DNA of 64,000 nt from NCBI RefSeq assembly GCF_900452395.1, contig NZ_UGNV01000005.1, positions 1 through 64,000 of the forward strand. The letters run 5' to 3'. A model generated the notes under the pieces. That model saw only the letters and a list, made by a program, of their open reading frames with translations, did not search any database and was not told where the DNA came from. The first letter of the stretch is position 1, and every line of letters begins with the position of its first letter. The position numbers and the translations under genes are program-made. Below, piece by piece: positions 45,001-53,670 of the stretch. Origin of the DNA: Legionella beliardensis. Lineage in GTDB: Bacteria > Pseudomonadota > Gammaproteobacteria > Legionellales > Legionellaceae.

Positions 45001-45486
45001 ACTGAACTGCTTGCAGCAGCGCCCCAAATTTGGCAGTTGTGATAAATCCAGGTATTAAGACAGTTAATAATTCAAGTCCTTGATAAACTTCTATACACTG
45101 TGTACTCTTTAATTTATTTTCAATCTTATCTAGTGTAGCATCCGTTAATATTAGTGCTTGACCTTTTAGGTTGCCTAGTAGTCGTATTACACCTAATTTA
45201 CTTGTTAGTTCCCATAACGGATTTTTAATAAGCCGAAATAAAGTGTTTGATAGACGATGATGATGGGCTTCTGAGACAGTGATAATAGTCAGGGCCGGGT
45301 GCGTTTGCGAATTTAATAAATCAACTATTAATCGTTGTTGATAAGCAACTGCCGCTTGTTCTTGCTTTTCTAGTAAAGCAATCGTCCCTAGAAACGATTG
45401 TTGCTTATCCAGCAGGCGGCACTTCAAGTATAACTCTTGAGCAGGAAGCGTTGAATACATTAAAAGCAATACATCAGGAGATACGT
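45001..45486 (-). pseudogene. Truncated inverted copy of the F-box/HEAT gene (arm 2)
   Basis: This second arm of the inverted duplication contains codons 11 to about 171 of the HEAT gene. The open frame runs on to a stop at 44951, giving a potential 172-aa product that keeps the F-box-like front and lacks all complete HEAT repeats. Its own start and promoter are lost, because an IS200 left end follows at about 45494. It is probably not functional. Confidence 0.82.
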
Positions 45487-45608
45487 ATTGAACTTAGGGC
45501 TCTAAGGAAACAAAACTAGCATTCCCCGCGTCTTGCCGCGGTTCCTTAGTAGGAAAGTTTGAAAACCATAGGTTTTGGAGTCAAACTACTGCACGAGCAA
45601 GCCACTGC

Positions 45609-46004
45609 GTGTACCAGACGCATTATCATATTGTATTTCCAGTGAAATGTCGGAAATCTTTACTGAGTGATGAGATTACATCAACTATAAAATTTATTGC
45701 GAGTCAGATAGGTAAGCGATATGAGATGGAATTTGAGCAGCTGGGCTGTGATAAAAATCATATCCACATTCTATGTTCATTCCTTCCAAAATATAGCCTA
45801 GGTGAAGTTGTTAGGAAATTTAAAAGTATAACAGCACGTGAATTATTTAAGAAATTTCTCTCACTTAAAAAGGAGTTGTAGGGTGGAGAGTTTTGGTCTG
45901 ATAAATATTATGTTTCGATAGTAGATGAACCCAGAGACTGAAAGGTGGTTGAGCGATATGTAAAAAATTAGGGTAAAGACTTAGACCGGTTTATTTGGTA
46001 AGGA
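45609..46004 (+). pseudogene. IS200/IS605-type TnpA pseudogene
   Basis: The Y1/HUH transposase is recognisable: VYQTHYHIVFPVKCRKSLL, the HxH motif in NHIHILCSF, and a continued ELWGGEFWSDKYYVSIVDEP and VVERYVKNQGKDLDRFIW in which W, W and Q positions are replaced by stops (TAG, TGA, TAG). The start is a GTG at 45609. A G+C-rich hairpin-forming stretch at about 45523-45545 is the likely left end. It can no longer be active. Confidence 0.85.
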
Positions 46005-46440
46005 CATTATATCATTATAATATTTTAATTATTGGTTAGAAGGTCAAGAGCGCCTCGGTAATAATTCTAGTCAATTTTCCCAAATATTGTTTCGTCCAGA
46101 TGTTAGCAAAAAACACTGGTTTTTGGATTGGCTATACTTGGATTAAGACTGGCATTCTATTTACTATGCAGCCTTTTGTTGAAGAGAGATTATGGGAGCA
46201 GTTACTATGGACTAAGGACATAATAAGATGAACTTATACTAGTCAAACCCTTTTAGAGCAAGGCTTTATAAATGACTTCAAGACAGAGTATCGAGCAAGA
46301 CAATTTTAATATTTAGAAGAATGGCTCTTAAAAATAGCTTTTTTTCGTCCAAAAATCCGCGCTTACATCGTTACTGCCTTGACAACCGCCTTCTGAAGTC
46401 TATATTTATAATTAAACACTTGTTTAACTATTTAATTAAT
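46005..46440. other. Decayed DNA without a clear gene
   Basis: Only short frames are open here. One (about 46107-46226) reads KNTGFWIGYTWIKTGILFTMQPF and may be the tail of a lost membrane protein; I cannot place it. At the right end, an A+T-rich stretch matching the upstream region of the ArsR gene at 37.5 kb precedes the truncated ArsR gene. Confidence 0.4.
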
Positions 46441-46617
46441 GTGCTTACTCAACAGCAAATTATTATACTAAGTGACACACTTTTAAGCTTGCTGCGTTCA
46501 GCTCGCCTTCTGAGTGCTGAAAGGCAAGGTAAGAAGATGTATTACAAAATTTTTGACGAACATGTTAGATGCATCTTAGATATGATCAAGCACTTTACTG
46601 AAGAGAAGGAGGGGTAA
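46441..46617 (+). pseudogene. ArsR-family repressor with its DNA-binding helices deleted
   Basis: From a GTG start, LTQQQIIILSDT is followed directly by LLSLLRSARLLSAERQGKKMYYKIFDEHVRCILDMIKHF. Compared with the intact paralog at 37576, about 42 residues are missing in frame, including the first helices and most of the recognition helix. The 58-aa product keeps the wing and dimerisation helix but should not bind the operator. It lies directly before the zinc-ribbon and CadA genes, which may therefore be derepressed. Confidence 0.78.
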
Positions 46618-46618
46618 C

Positions 46619-46918
46619 ATGAGTTTTTTAAAGAGAATTTTTAATAATTACCTTAGTGGCCATCATGGAGATTACAGTAAAAATAGTAACCATCCTGGGG
46701 GCTATAAAAGTGGACATCATGGTAGATCACGTGAAAATTATTTCAATTCAAACGACGCCCCATCCACTAAAAAATGCCCTTTTTGTCAGGCTAACATAGA
46801 TTCACAGGCGAGATTTTGTGGGCAGTGTGGTAAAGATACAGCGCCTGCTTCTTGTCGTTGCGGCGCCTCAATTTCACCTGGCGCTAAATTTTGCGGGCAA
46901 TGTGGGGCTTCATTATGA
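46619..46918 (+). CDS. Small double zinc-ribbon protein with GHHG motifs
   Basis: A 99-aa product: MSFLKRIFNNYLSGHHGDY, a second GHHG at about 32-35, then two zinc ribbons with CPFC...FCGQCG and CRCG...FCGQCG. The first half is His/Gly/Asn-rich and probably flexible. GGAGGGG lies just upstream. Its stop overlaps the CadA-type start as ATGA, so the two are translationally coupled. It may sense or chaperone metal for the pump. No catalytic domain is visible. Confidence 0.8.
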   Translation: MSFLKRIFNNYLSGHHGDYSKNSNHPGGYKSGHHGRSRENYFNSNDAPSTKKCPFCQANIDSQARFCGQCGKDTAPASCRCGASISPGAKFCGQCGASL

Positions 46919-49044
46919 CTCCTTTAACTAAAACTACTTTTTTTGTTGCGGGGCTTGATTGCCCTTCAGAAGAAAAGATCATTAGAAAGCAGTTTAAAGA
47001 CATGTCCGAAGTAGAGTATTTGGATTTCAATTTTATTGCTGAAGAAGTCACTATTCGCCATCACTCGGTCAACATTGATGCGCTACAACAACGTATCGAA
47101 TCTTTAGGCATGAGAGTTCGAATTAAAGGTAACTCATCTTTTGGTAAGTCCACAGAAAGTACTTCAGATTACTCCTGGACTCGATTAAGTCTCGCCGGTA
47201 TTTTTGCATTAGGCTCCGAATTAGCTACTTATTTTTTATCGAATAACTTAGCCTTTTTAAGCGTTATTGCAGCACTCATTGCCATTGGATTAAGTGGATT
47301 AAATCTCTTCAAAAAAGGCTTTATTGCCTTTCGTACTAAAGCTATGAATATCAACAGCCTCATGCTTATTGCTGTCATTGGTGCTTTTTTCATTGGTGCC
47401 TGGCCTGAAGCTGCAATGGTAACTGTGCTATTTGCTTTGGCTGAACGGATTGAACGCTACTCTTTAGATAAAGCACGCCTTGCCATTCGAAGCCTTATGC
47501 AAATTGCGCCAGAAACGGCTTCAGTTAAGCAAGCTAATGGCACCTGGAAAGCTTGTCCTGTAGAGCAAGTTATGATTGGCGCAATTGTTAGAGTGAAGCC
47601 TGGAGAACGTATTCCTTTAGATGGAGAAGTTAGCTCAGGCCAAAGCACCGTGAACCAAGCCCCTGTTACAGGTGAATCCATGCCGGTCAGCAAGCAAGTA
47701 GGCGATGAGGTTTTTGCGGGTACTCTAAATGAGCATGGCAGCTTTGAAATCAAAATCACTAAAGCCTCAGGCGACACATTGCTTGCTAAAATAGGAAAAG
47801 CCATTGAGCAAGCACAATCAGAACGTGCACCAACTGAACGTTTTGTTGACCAATTCTCTAAATACTATACCCCCATTATGGTAATAATTGCGATCCTCAT
47901 TGCCTTTGTTCCCCCACTGGCTTTCAATTATCCTTTTTATGATTGGATTTATAAAGCATTAACTCTATTAGTCATAGCCTGCCCTTGTGCGCTTGTTATT
48001 TCTACGCCAGTTACTGTGGTTAGTGGACTTGCGGCAGCAGCTAAAAGAGGATTGCTCATAAAAGGAGGCAATTATCTGGAAACAGGTTATAAGCTACAAA
48101 TGATTGCTTTAGATAAAACAGGGACGCTCACCGAAGGAAAGCCCCAAGTTACTGATTTCATCGCTTACGATTCAAGCATGAATGAAGCGCAGTTACTACT
48201 GCTTACGGCAAGTCTTGATAGTCATTCAGAACACCCTGTAGCCCATGCCTTAGTGACCTATTGGGCATTTCAACAGCCTCAGGCAGCATTACTTGAGGTA
48301 GAACAATTTTCTGCCCTTCCTGGTCGCGGCGTTAAAGGGATTGTAAATAAAGAATTATATTATGTAGGAAACCATCAACTTGCAGAAGACAACAAGGTAT
48401 GTAGCCCTGATATTGAACAGCTACTGAAGCGCTTAGAAGAGGAATGTAAAACAACCGTCATTTTAAGTAACTCTACGCAAGTACTGGCTATTTTTGCCGT
48501 AGCAGATACCTTACGTGCAACCAGTAAAGAAGCTATTAAGCGTCTGGATCAACAGGGCATAAAAACGACCATGCTCACAGGCGATAATGCCGTCACAGCG
48601 CACGCTATTGCCAAACAAGTAGGTATTGATGAGGTAAAAGCCAATGTACTGCCTACGGATAAAATGCAAGCTATTGATGCCTTGTTACAGCGCTATAAGG
48701 TTGTTGGCATGGTCGGTGATGGCATTAATGATGCGCCAGCCCTTGCCAAAGCATCCATCAGCTTTGCAATGGGCAAAGGAACTGATACCGCTCTTGAAAC
48801 GGCCGATGTGGCATTAATGAATGATAACCTCGACATGCTGCCCTTTTACGTTGATTTAAGCCATAAGACGGCGCGCATTCTCCGCCAAAACATCAGTTTA
48901 TCGATTGCAATCAAAGGAGTGTTTTTTGTTTTAGCTCTTACTGGCATTGCTACGCTTTGGATGGCCGTTTTTGCAGATATGGGAGCGAGCTTAATTGTTG
49001 TGGCTAATGGGCTTCGTTTATTACGCTTCCAGCCCAAGTTATAA
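46915..49044 (+). CDS. cadA: CadA-like P1B-type Zn/Cd/Pb-exporting ATPase
   Basis: This pump expels divalent soft metals from the cytoplasm. The 709-aa protein has a degenerate N-terminal metal domain (GLDCPSEEK, with one Cys instead of CxxC). The CPC transport motif lies in ACPCALVISTP (about 355), the phosphorylated Asp in DKTGTLTEG (about 400), HP in SEHPVAHA, and the hinge in GDGINDAPAL. The start at 46915 overlaps the zinc-ribbon stop. Lysine in TM7 and Asp near TM8 (ADMGASLIVVANGLRLL) suit the Zn/Cd class. It follows a damaged ArsR-type repressor. Confidence 0.94.
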   Translation: MTPLTKTTFFVAGLDCPSEEKIIRKQFKDMSEVEYLDFNFIAEEVTIRHHSVNIDALQQRIESLGMRVRIKGNSSFGKSTESTSDYSWTRLSLAGIFALGSELATYFLSNNLAFLSVIAALIAIGLSGLNLFKKGFIAFRTKAMNINSLMLIAVIGAFFIGAWPEAAMVTVLFALAERIERYSLDKARLAIRSLMQIAPETASVKQANGTWKACPVEQVMIGAIVRVKPGERIPLDGEVSSGQSTVNQAPVTGESMPVSKQVGDEVFAGTLNEHGSFEIKITKASGDTLLAKIGKAIEQAQSERAPTERFVDQFSKYYTPIMVIIAILIAFVPPLAFNYPFYDWIYKALTLLVIACPCALVISTPVTVVSGLAAAAKRGLLIKGGNYLETGYKLQMIALDKTGTLTEGKPQVTDFIAYDSSMNEAQLLLLTASLDSHSEHPVAHALVTYWAFQQPQAALLEVEQFSALPGRGVKGIVNKELYYVGNHQLAEDNKVCSPDIEQLLKRLEEECKTTVILSNSTQVLAIFAVADTLRATSKEAIKRLDQQGIKTTMLTGDNAVTAHAIAKQVGIDEVKANVLPTDKMQAIDALLQRYKVVGMVGDGINDAPALAKASISFAMGKGTDTALETADVALMNDNLDMLPFYVDLSHKTARILRQNISLSIAIKGVFFVLALTGIATLWMAVFADMGASLIVVANGLRLLRFQPKL

Positions 49045-49056
49045 AGAGACCAAAAA

Positions 49057-50010
49057 TTGAATGATTTACGAGATAATTTGGAAAAACACCAAATTTTGAT
49101 TTATTTTGTCACGATTATTACCGCTGCAGCGATTGCGTTTTTGACGCCACGAAGTTCTGTATTAACAGCGGCAATTAATCCAGCGCTTGCTTTAATGCTT
49201 TTTGTGACATTTTTACAAGTACCACTTATTGACTTAGGTCGCTCATTCACCAAAATTCGTTTTTTAAGTGCATTATTGGTTGCTAATTTTTTTATAGTGC
49301 CTGTGCTAGTTGGAGTTCTATTGCAGTTTATACATTTAGAACCTATGATAAAGCTCGGAGTGTTATTTGTCCTGATGACACCTTGTATTGATTATGTAGT
49401 AACCTTTTCACATATCAGACAAGCTGACTCTAAACTCTTGTTAGCCTATACTCCAATACTTCTCATGATACAAATGTTACTGCTTCCTTTTTATCTTTAT
49501 ATATTTTTAAATGCTGAATCTGCTAAATTAGTACATATCGAACCATTTATTCATGCATTTTTATGGCTCATTATTATTCCACTGCTTATGGCTGCTTTAG
49601 TTCAATTTTGGGCGGCAAGAAAAGTAGTGGGCAAGCAGGTTATGACCGCTCTTTGCTTACTACCCGTTTTAGCGGCAGCTTTGGTTTTATTTATTGTTGT
49701 GGCCGCAATGGTTCCTCGGCTCGGGTCAACCAGTGAGACTATTTTTCAAGTAGCTCCGCTATATGTAATATTTGCAACCGTTTCCCCAATTCTTGGCTGG
49801 ATGGTATCTCGTCTATTTTCTCTTGATAACTTATCAGGGCGAGCCGCGGCATTTAGTACTGGAACGCGCAACTCCCTGGTAGTGCTTCCATTAGCTTTGA
49901 CAGTACCTGGGGCTATACCTGTACTACCTTCCGTTATCGTAGTACAAACCATGATTGAACTGGTTAGTTCAGTTTTTTATATGCGGCTAATTCCAAAACT
50001 AAAGTTTTAA
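49057..50010 (+). CDS. ArsB/Acr3-like arsenite permease (BASS superfamily)
   Basis: The 317-aa membrane protein has about ten hydrophobic segments and the BASS/Acr3-type motifs VLMTPCIDYVVTFSHI and FSTGTRNSLVVLPLALTVP. The closest remembered family is the arsenic-resistance protein group related to Acr3. The first motif has Cys before Ile-Asp, as in the arsenite-binding region of Acr3. The start is a TTG at 49057; an ATG at 49061 is out of frame. It lies 12 bases after cadA, so the two form an operon. Substrate (arsenite or another anion) is not proven. Confidence 0.8.
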   Translation: MNDLRDNLEKHQILIYFVTIITAAAIAFLTPRSSVLTAAINPALALMLFVTFLQVPLIDLGRSFTKIRFLSALLVANFFIVPVLVGVLLQFIHLEPMIKLGVLFVLMTPCIDYVVTFSHIRQADSKLLLAYTPILLMIQMLLLPFYLYIFLNAESAKLVHIEPFIHAFLWLIIIPLLMAALVQFWAARKVVGKQVMTALCLLPVLAAALVLFIVVAAMVPRLGSTSETIFQVAPLYVIFATVSPILGWMVSRLFSLDNLSGRAAAFSTGTRNSLVVLPLALTVPGAIPVLPSVIVVQTMIELVSSVFYMRLIPKLKF

Positions 50011-50051
50011 AAAACCTGGCACAATTGTTTTAAAAGTAATTCATCATAAAT

Positions 50052-50067
50052 AGTCGCTGGCGCGAAA
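50052..50067 (+). repeat. 16-bp terminal inverted repeat, left copy
   Basis: AGTCGCTGGCGCGAAA here is matched exactly by its complement at 55060-55075, just beyond the stop of the decayed DDE transposase. The two may bound a 5-kb transposable unit. No target duplication could be recognised. Confidence 0.6.
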
Positions 50068-50154
50068 TAACCAATTTCAAAGCTTAATTAATGCGCAATT
50101 ATATCATTTTGTGATATATTTCACCCTTTTTATATAGTCAAGTAAGGTGAAACA

Positions 50155-51232
50155 ATGTATTCAAAAGCAAAGCAAACAGTAAAAAATGATTTGGACATGA
50201 AGGAAGCACGTAGTTCAAGTGATAATACTACTGATGAACTCGCTTTAGCAGAACAAGTATTTAGCAAATTGCAAATCTACTCAGAAGAATTTAACCCGCT
50301 TTTTTTTACAAACGAGGATTTAGCTAATCTTAGTTTAACCTCCAAGACATTGAATGGTGTTGTATCTTCCGAGTTGAATCAACGAGAAGCTCAAAAACTC
50401 TTAACCCACGTAGTTAAGGGTGAGCAAGATAAAGCCAAAGCTATGATAGAAAAAAAACCAGAGTTACTATTAATTCGAACACAAACCGTAGATTACTCTG
50501 GAAGAAAGATTATAGGAACAGCCTTTCAAGCAGCGATTGGTTCAGGAGATAAACCCATGTGGGAGATGATGCTACCTTTTTTTGAGCGCTTAGAATTAAG
50601 GTGAAGCCTTAAGACAGTTTAATGAACAGTTTCCTAATGGGATTGAAGAAACTTCTGCCTCTGCGCTAAAAACCTATTACAATGCCATTGCATTAGCCAC
50701 TATCAATGATGAAGACAATGGTCTTTCCGTGATAGAAGGATTTAGAAAAAAAATAACCTGCCAAAAAGAAATTACGCAAGGCAAGCATTTTAATCTGCAG
50801 CACTTAATCGCAGCGTATCAGGCCTACATTGATAACTTTCATGCTTTTGAAACATGGCATAACTGTGACTTATTTTGGCAAAACGTGGTTGGTTATGTAC
50901 AAAGACAGATGACAGCTTATGATGCCCAAATTCACTGCTCGGGTATACAGAAAGTCTTGGGGGATGAGAAGTCATTTGCTCGACGGCTTGAATTTGCTAA
51001 TGGCGGGGCTGTCTTCCCTTTAAATATTGATTCTGGTCTTGGTTTTGATTTCGCGATTCATAGTTATTATGCGGTCGGCGGGGAGGACTGTTTGCTGGCG
51101 CTGGCGGCGTGCTGGGGGTTGCCGGCGGTGACCGCGCTGAAAAATTATGTGGAGCAAAAACAAACGCACTTGCTGGACTTAGAGAGTCACTTGAGCAAGG
51201 AATGTATTATCAGCCAAGTTAATTGCACTTAA
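50155..51232 (+). pseudogene. Frameshifted F-box/ankyrin-like Legionella protein
   Basis: The first frame (50155-50604) contains an F-box-like segment (FFTNEDLANLSLTSKTLNGVV) and an ankyrin-like part (AKAMIEKKPELLLIR..TAFQAAIGSGDKPMWEMML). It stops at LELR. The reading continues in another frame as GEALRQFNEQFPNGIEETSASAL to 51232, which shows a frameshift at about 50600. The 3' end runs into the reverse-transcriptase segment and may be truncated. The family resembles repetitive Legionella effector-like proteins. The product is probably lost. Confidence 0.72.
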
Positions 51233-52359
51233 TTGTTCAAACCGTTCATCAAGCAGTGCTTTAGCCAAAATTCTAAGACTTGATTGATGGGTGGTTTGAA
51301 TAAACTCGATTAATAGCTGCTGATAAGACCATTGAGCATTTGTTTTTGCCCACCAGGAACACCATCGAGACAGGTAGTTTTTGATCGCTTGGGTAGCAAA
51401 CCCATGGGTGACCATTGACTTAACGGTCTCACGTGCTTTTCGAAATGTTCTAGGGTGTGGGGTGGTTGGGCTGGGCATTGGTGCGTTCGGTAGGCACTTC
51501 CCCCACTATAAATAGTATTTGAACAATTATCAGAAGCACATGCATTCCTGGTATTATCTTGAGGTTGCGTCTCAAGATAGTTGACGCCGAGAAAATGATA
51601 CTCTCGTGAGACTAATCCGATACGAGATTTTTTACGTGAAAGGGAAAGTTTTCTTTCCTTTAAGATACCCATGACTTTTTGTTTACATCGGTTGAGCTGC
51701 CGTTTGGACTTGCATAACACAATTAGATCATCCTGGTAGCGCAAATAGAAGACTTCAGTCTGAGTCAATGCGTCATCCAAGGGCTTTAGATAAAGGGCAC
51801 TAAACAATTGAGACAAGGGACCACGTAATGAAATACCATTATCCGGATTGATAGTTCCCCAAGGAGTATCAATAGGATTTTTTATAATATTCGTGAGCAT
51901 GAATTGTACTTTGGGGTCATCAAAATAATGCTCAATGTCTTTCAAAAGTAAACAATGTGAAATCGATTTATAATAAGATTTGATATCAAGACGCATCACA
52001 AAGGGATATTGTTTGCTCTTTAATACCTCTTGAAGACGCGAAGTGGCCAATTTGACACCGTTTGGCCCGTGCAAATGCAGACAATTTGGATTGGTGATGT
52101 AGGGAAAAGTCGGTTTTAACTGTTTCAGCAATAGATGTTGTAAAATACGATCGGTGAGATGCAGTTGATCCACCCGTTCGTCTTTAAAGTAATAACGCTT
52201 TAAATGATGGGGATTATAGGTTCCACGAACCAGTGTGCAAATAGCTTCTAAAAGCCAACTATCTAGGTCACGTGCCAGAAAATGAATATCATGGTTGTGG
52301 TTTAGATGTTGTTTTTGGCGATAAATGCTTGTAAAAAGAGCCTTCCCACGAGTGCTCAT
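51179..52359 (-). pseudogene. Frameshifted reverse transcriptase
   Basis: The frame from 52359 encodes RT blocks in order: LTDRILQHLLL, VMRLDIKSYYKSIS, GISLRGPLSQLFSALYLKPLD, the catalytic YQDD in FYLRYQDDLIVL (YADD in most families), and GVNYLETQ. Near 51480 the reading must shift to the frame PHPRTFRKARETVKSMV..YLSRWCSWW that ends at 51179, so the C-terminal domain is detached by a frameshift. The frame stays open upstream of 52359 to the IS30 end at 52409, so the true start may have been displaced. No intron domains, retron RNA or DGR repeats were recognised. Confidence 0.75.
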
Positions 52360-52409
52360 ATCCCCAATATTCCACCGCTTGATACTGTTGTCTTTGGGTA
52401 GGGCACTCA

Positions 52410-53511
52410 GGCGGATTCAACAAGCTAATGCAACCACCTTTTCTTCATCAGCTGTCTGCGGTAAAAATAACATAGCTGGTGATTTAAAGCCTAATGTTTT
52501 TCTAGGTCTGTCATTCAATTTTTCCATAATTGCTTTTAAGTGTTCATCAGTTATGGATTCAAAGCTTGCGCCTTTTTTTAAGTATTGTCGTACCAATCCA
52601 TTGGTATTTTCATTAAGTCCACGTTCCCAAGATGAATAAGGATGAGCGAAGAAAAAATCGGAATTTAACTGCTCGGTTATCTTCTCATGATAAGCAAATT
52701 CAGAGCCGTTATCAGCTGTAATGGATAAAACCGAGTTGGTATATGGTTTTAAAGCATCTATCGTGGCTAAGCTTACGTTTTCAGCGGTTTTCTGGTTAAC
52801 CTTTTTAAGGATAGTAAACTTAGTCTTTCGTTCAACGATTGAAACGACAGCATGCTTACGATTCTTGCCAATAAGGGTATCAATCTCCCAATCACCAATT
52901 CGCGCTTTTTCATCAACGATTTTAGGTCTTTCATCAATGAATCGCCTGTTTCTAATTGGCCCTTGACGTTTAGGGCCACCATAGCGCTTACGATACTTCT
53001 TTTGTTGATGCCTTAAGTGTTTAAATAAGCTACCGCCGTGCTTTTTATCCGTTAAAATAAACTGATAAATCCACTCATGACTTAAGCTAAATAACTGCTT
53101 GCGTTTAGCATAGCCGCTAATTTGTTCAGGACTCCAGTCCTGGCTTATCTTTTCCCTAATAAACTGCTTAATCTCCTCATTGACTTTGATGTACTTGGGC
53201 TTATCTCGTTGCCTATCATCCGCATACTTCTGCGCGTAATTTGCCTTATAGGTCCAATATCCTAAGCGCGTGCGAATAAAGGTTAGATTACGATTAAGCT
53301 CCCTACTAATCGTTGACTTATGGACCCCTAGCTCATCGGCTATTTGTTGCTGCGTATAACCTGCATGCACAAACGCTTGAATTTTACACCGCTTGAGATA
53401 ATCCAAATGCTTGTAACTCATTTACAACTCCTGTACTAAAACAGCAGGAAGTTTACTCTCTTATCCTGCCTCTTTTATATACAAAAGTTGCACTAATCTG
53501 TTGAATCCAAG
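52410..53511 (-). mobile_element. IS30-family insertion sequence, copy 2
   Basis: This copy has the same ends and length (1102 bp) as that at 34544-35645. TCA is duplicated at 52407-52409 and 53512-53514. It lies immediately upstream of the reverse-transcriptase frame and separates it from its original 5' region at 53515 onward. Confidence 0.95.
52417..53421 (-). CDS. IS30-family transposase
   Basis: This 334-aa protein is identical to the one encoded at 34551-35555, with the same HTH and DDE motifs (GDWEIDTLIG, ITADNGSEF, LNENTNG). Two identical copies in one window suggest recent activity of this element in the plasmid. Confidence 0.95.
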   Translation of the reverse strand: MSYKHLDYLKRCKIQAFVHAGYTQQQIADELGVHKSTISRELNRNLTFIRTRLGYWTYKANYAQKYADDRQRDKPKYIKVNEEIKQFIREKISQDWSPEQISGYAKRKQLFSLSHEWIYQFILTDKKHGGSLFKHLRHQQKKYRKRYGGPKRQGPIRNRRFIDERPKIVDEKARIGDWEIDTLIGKNRKHAVVSIVERKTKFTILKKVNQKTAENVSLATIDALKPYTNSVLSITADNGSEFAYHEKITEQLNSDFFFAHPYSSWERGLNENTNGLVRQYLKKGASFESITDEHLKAIMEKLNDRPRKTLGFKSPAMLFLPQTADEEKVVALAC

Positions 53512-53670
53512 TCATAAGAAATCATCCATGTCTTCTTTTTACACTACAAACAAATAGTTAATGGATAAGTGTTATGTTACTCTTATTTTTGAATTAAATC
53601 ATTGATTCAATCCGGTTAAATGATTAATGTTATTTGCTCTAAACACTATGTTTTGCAAGGAGCTATAAGA

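Noticed and set aside
51179-52406. Diversity-generating retroelement around the reverse transcriptase.
   Set aside because: No template/variable repeat pair or variable-protein gene was seen near it; the neighbouring gene is F-box/ankyrin-like, without a C-type-lectin or formylglycine-type fold.
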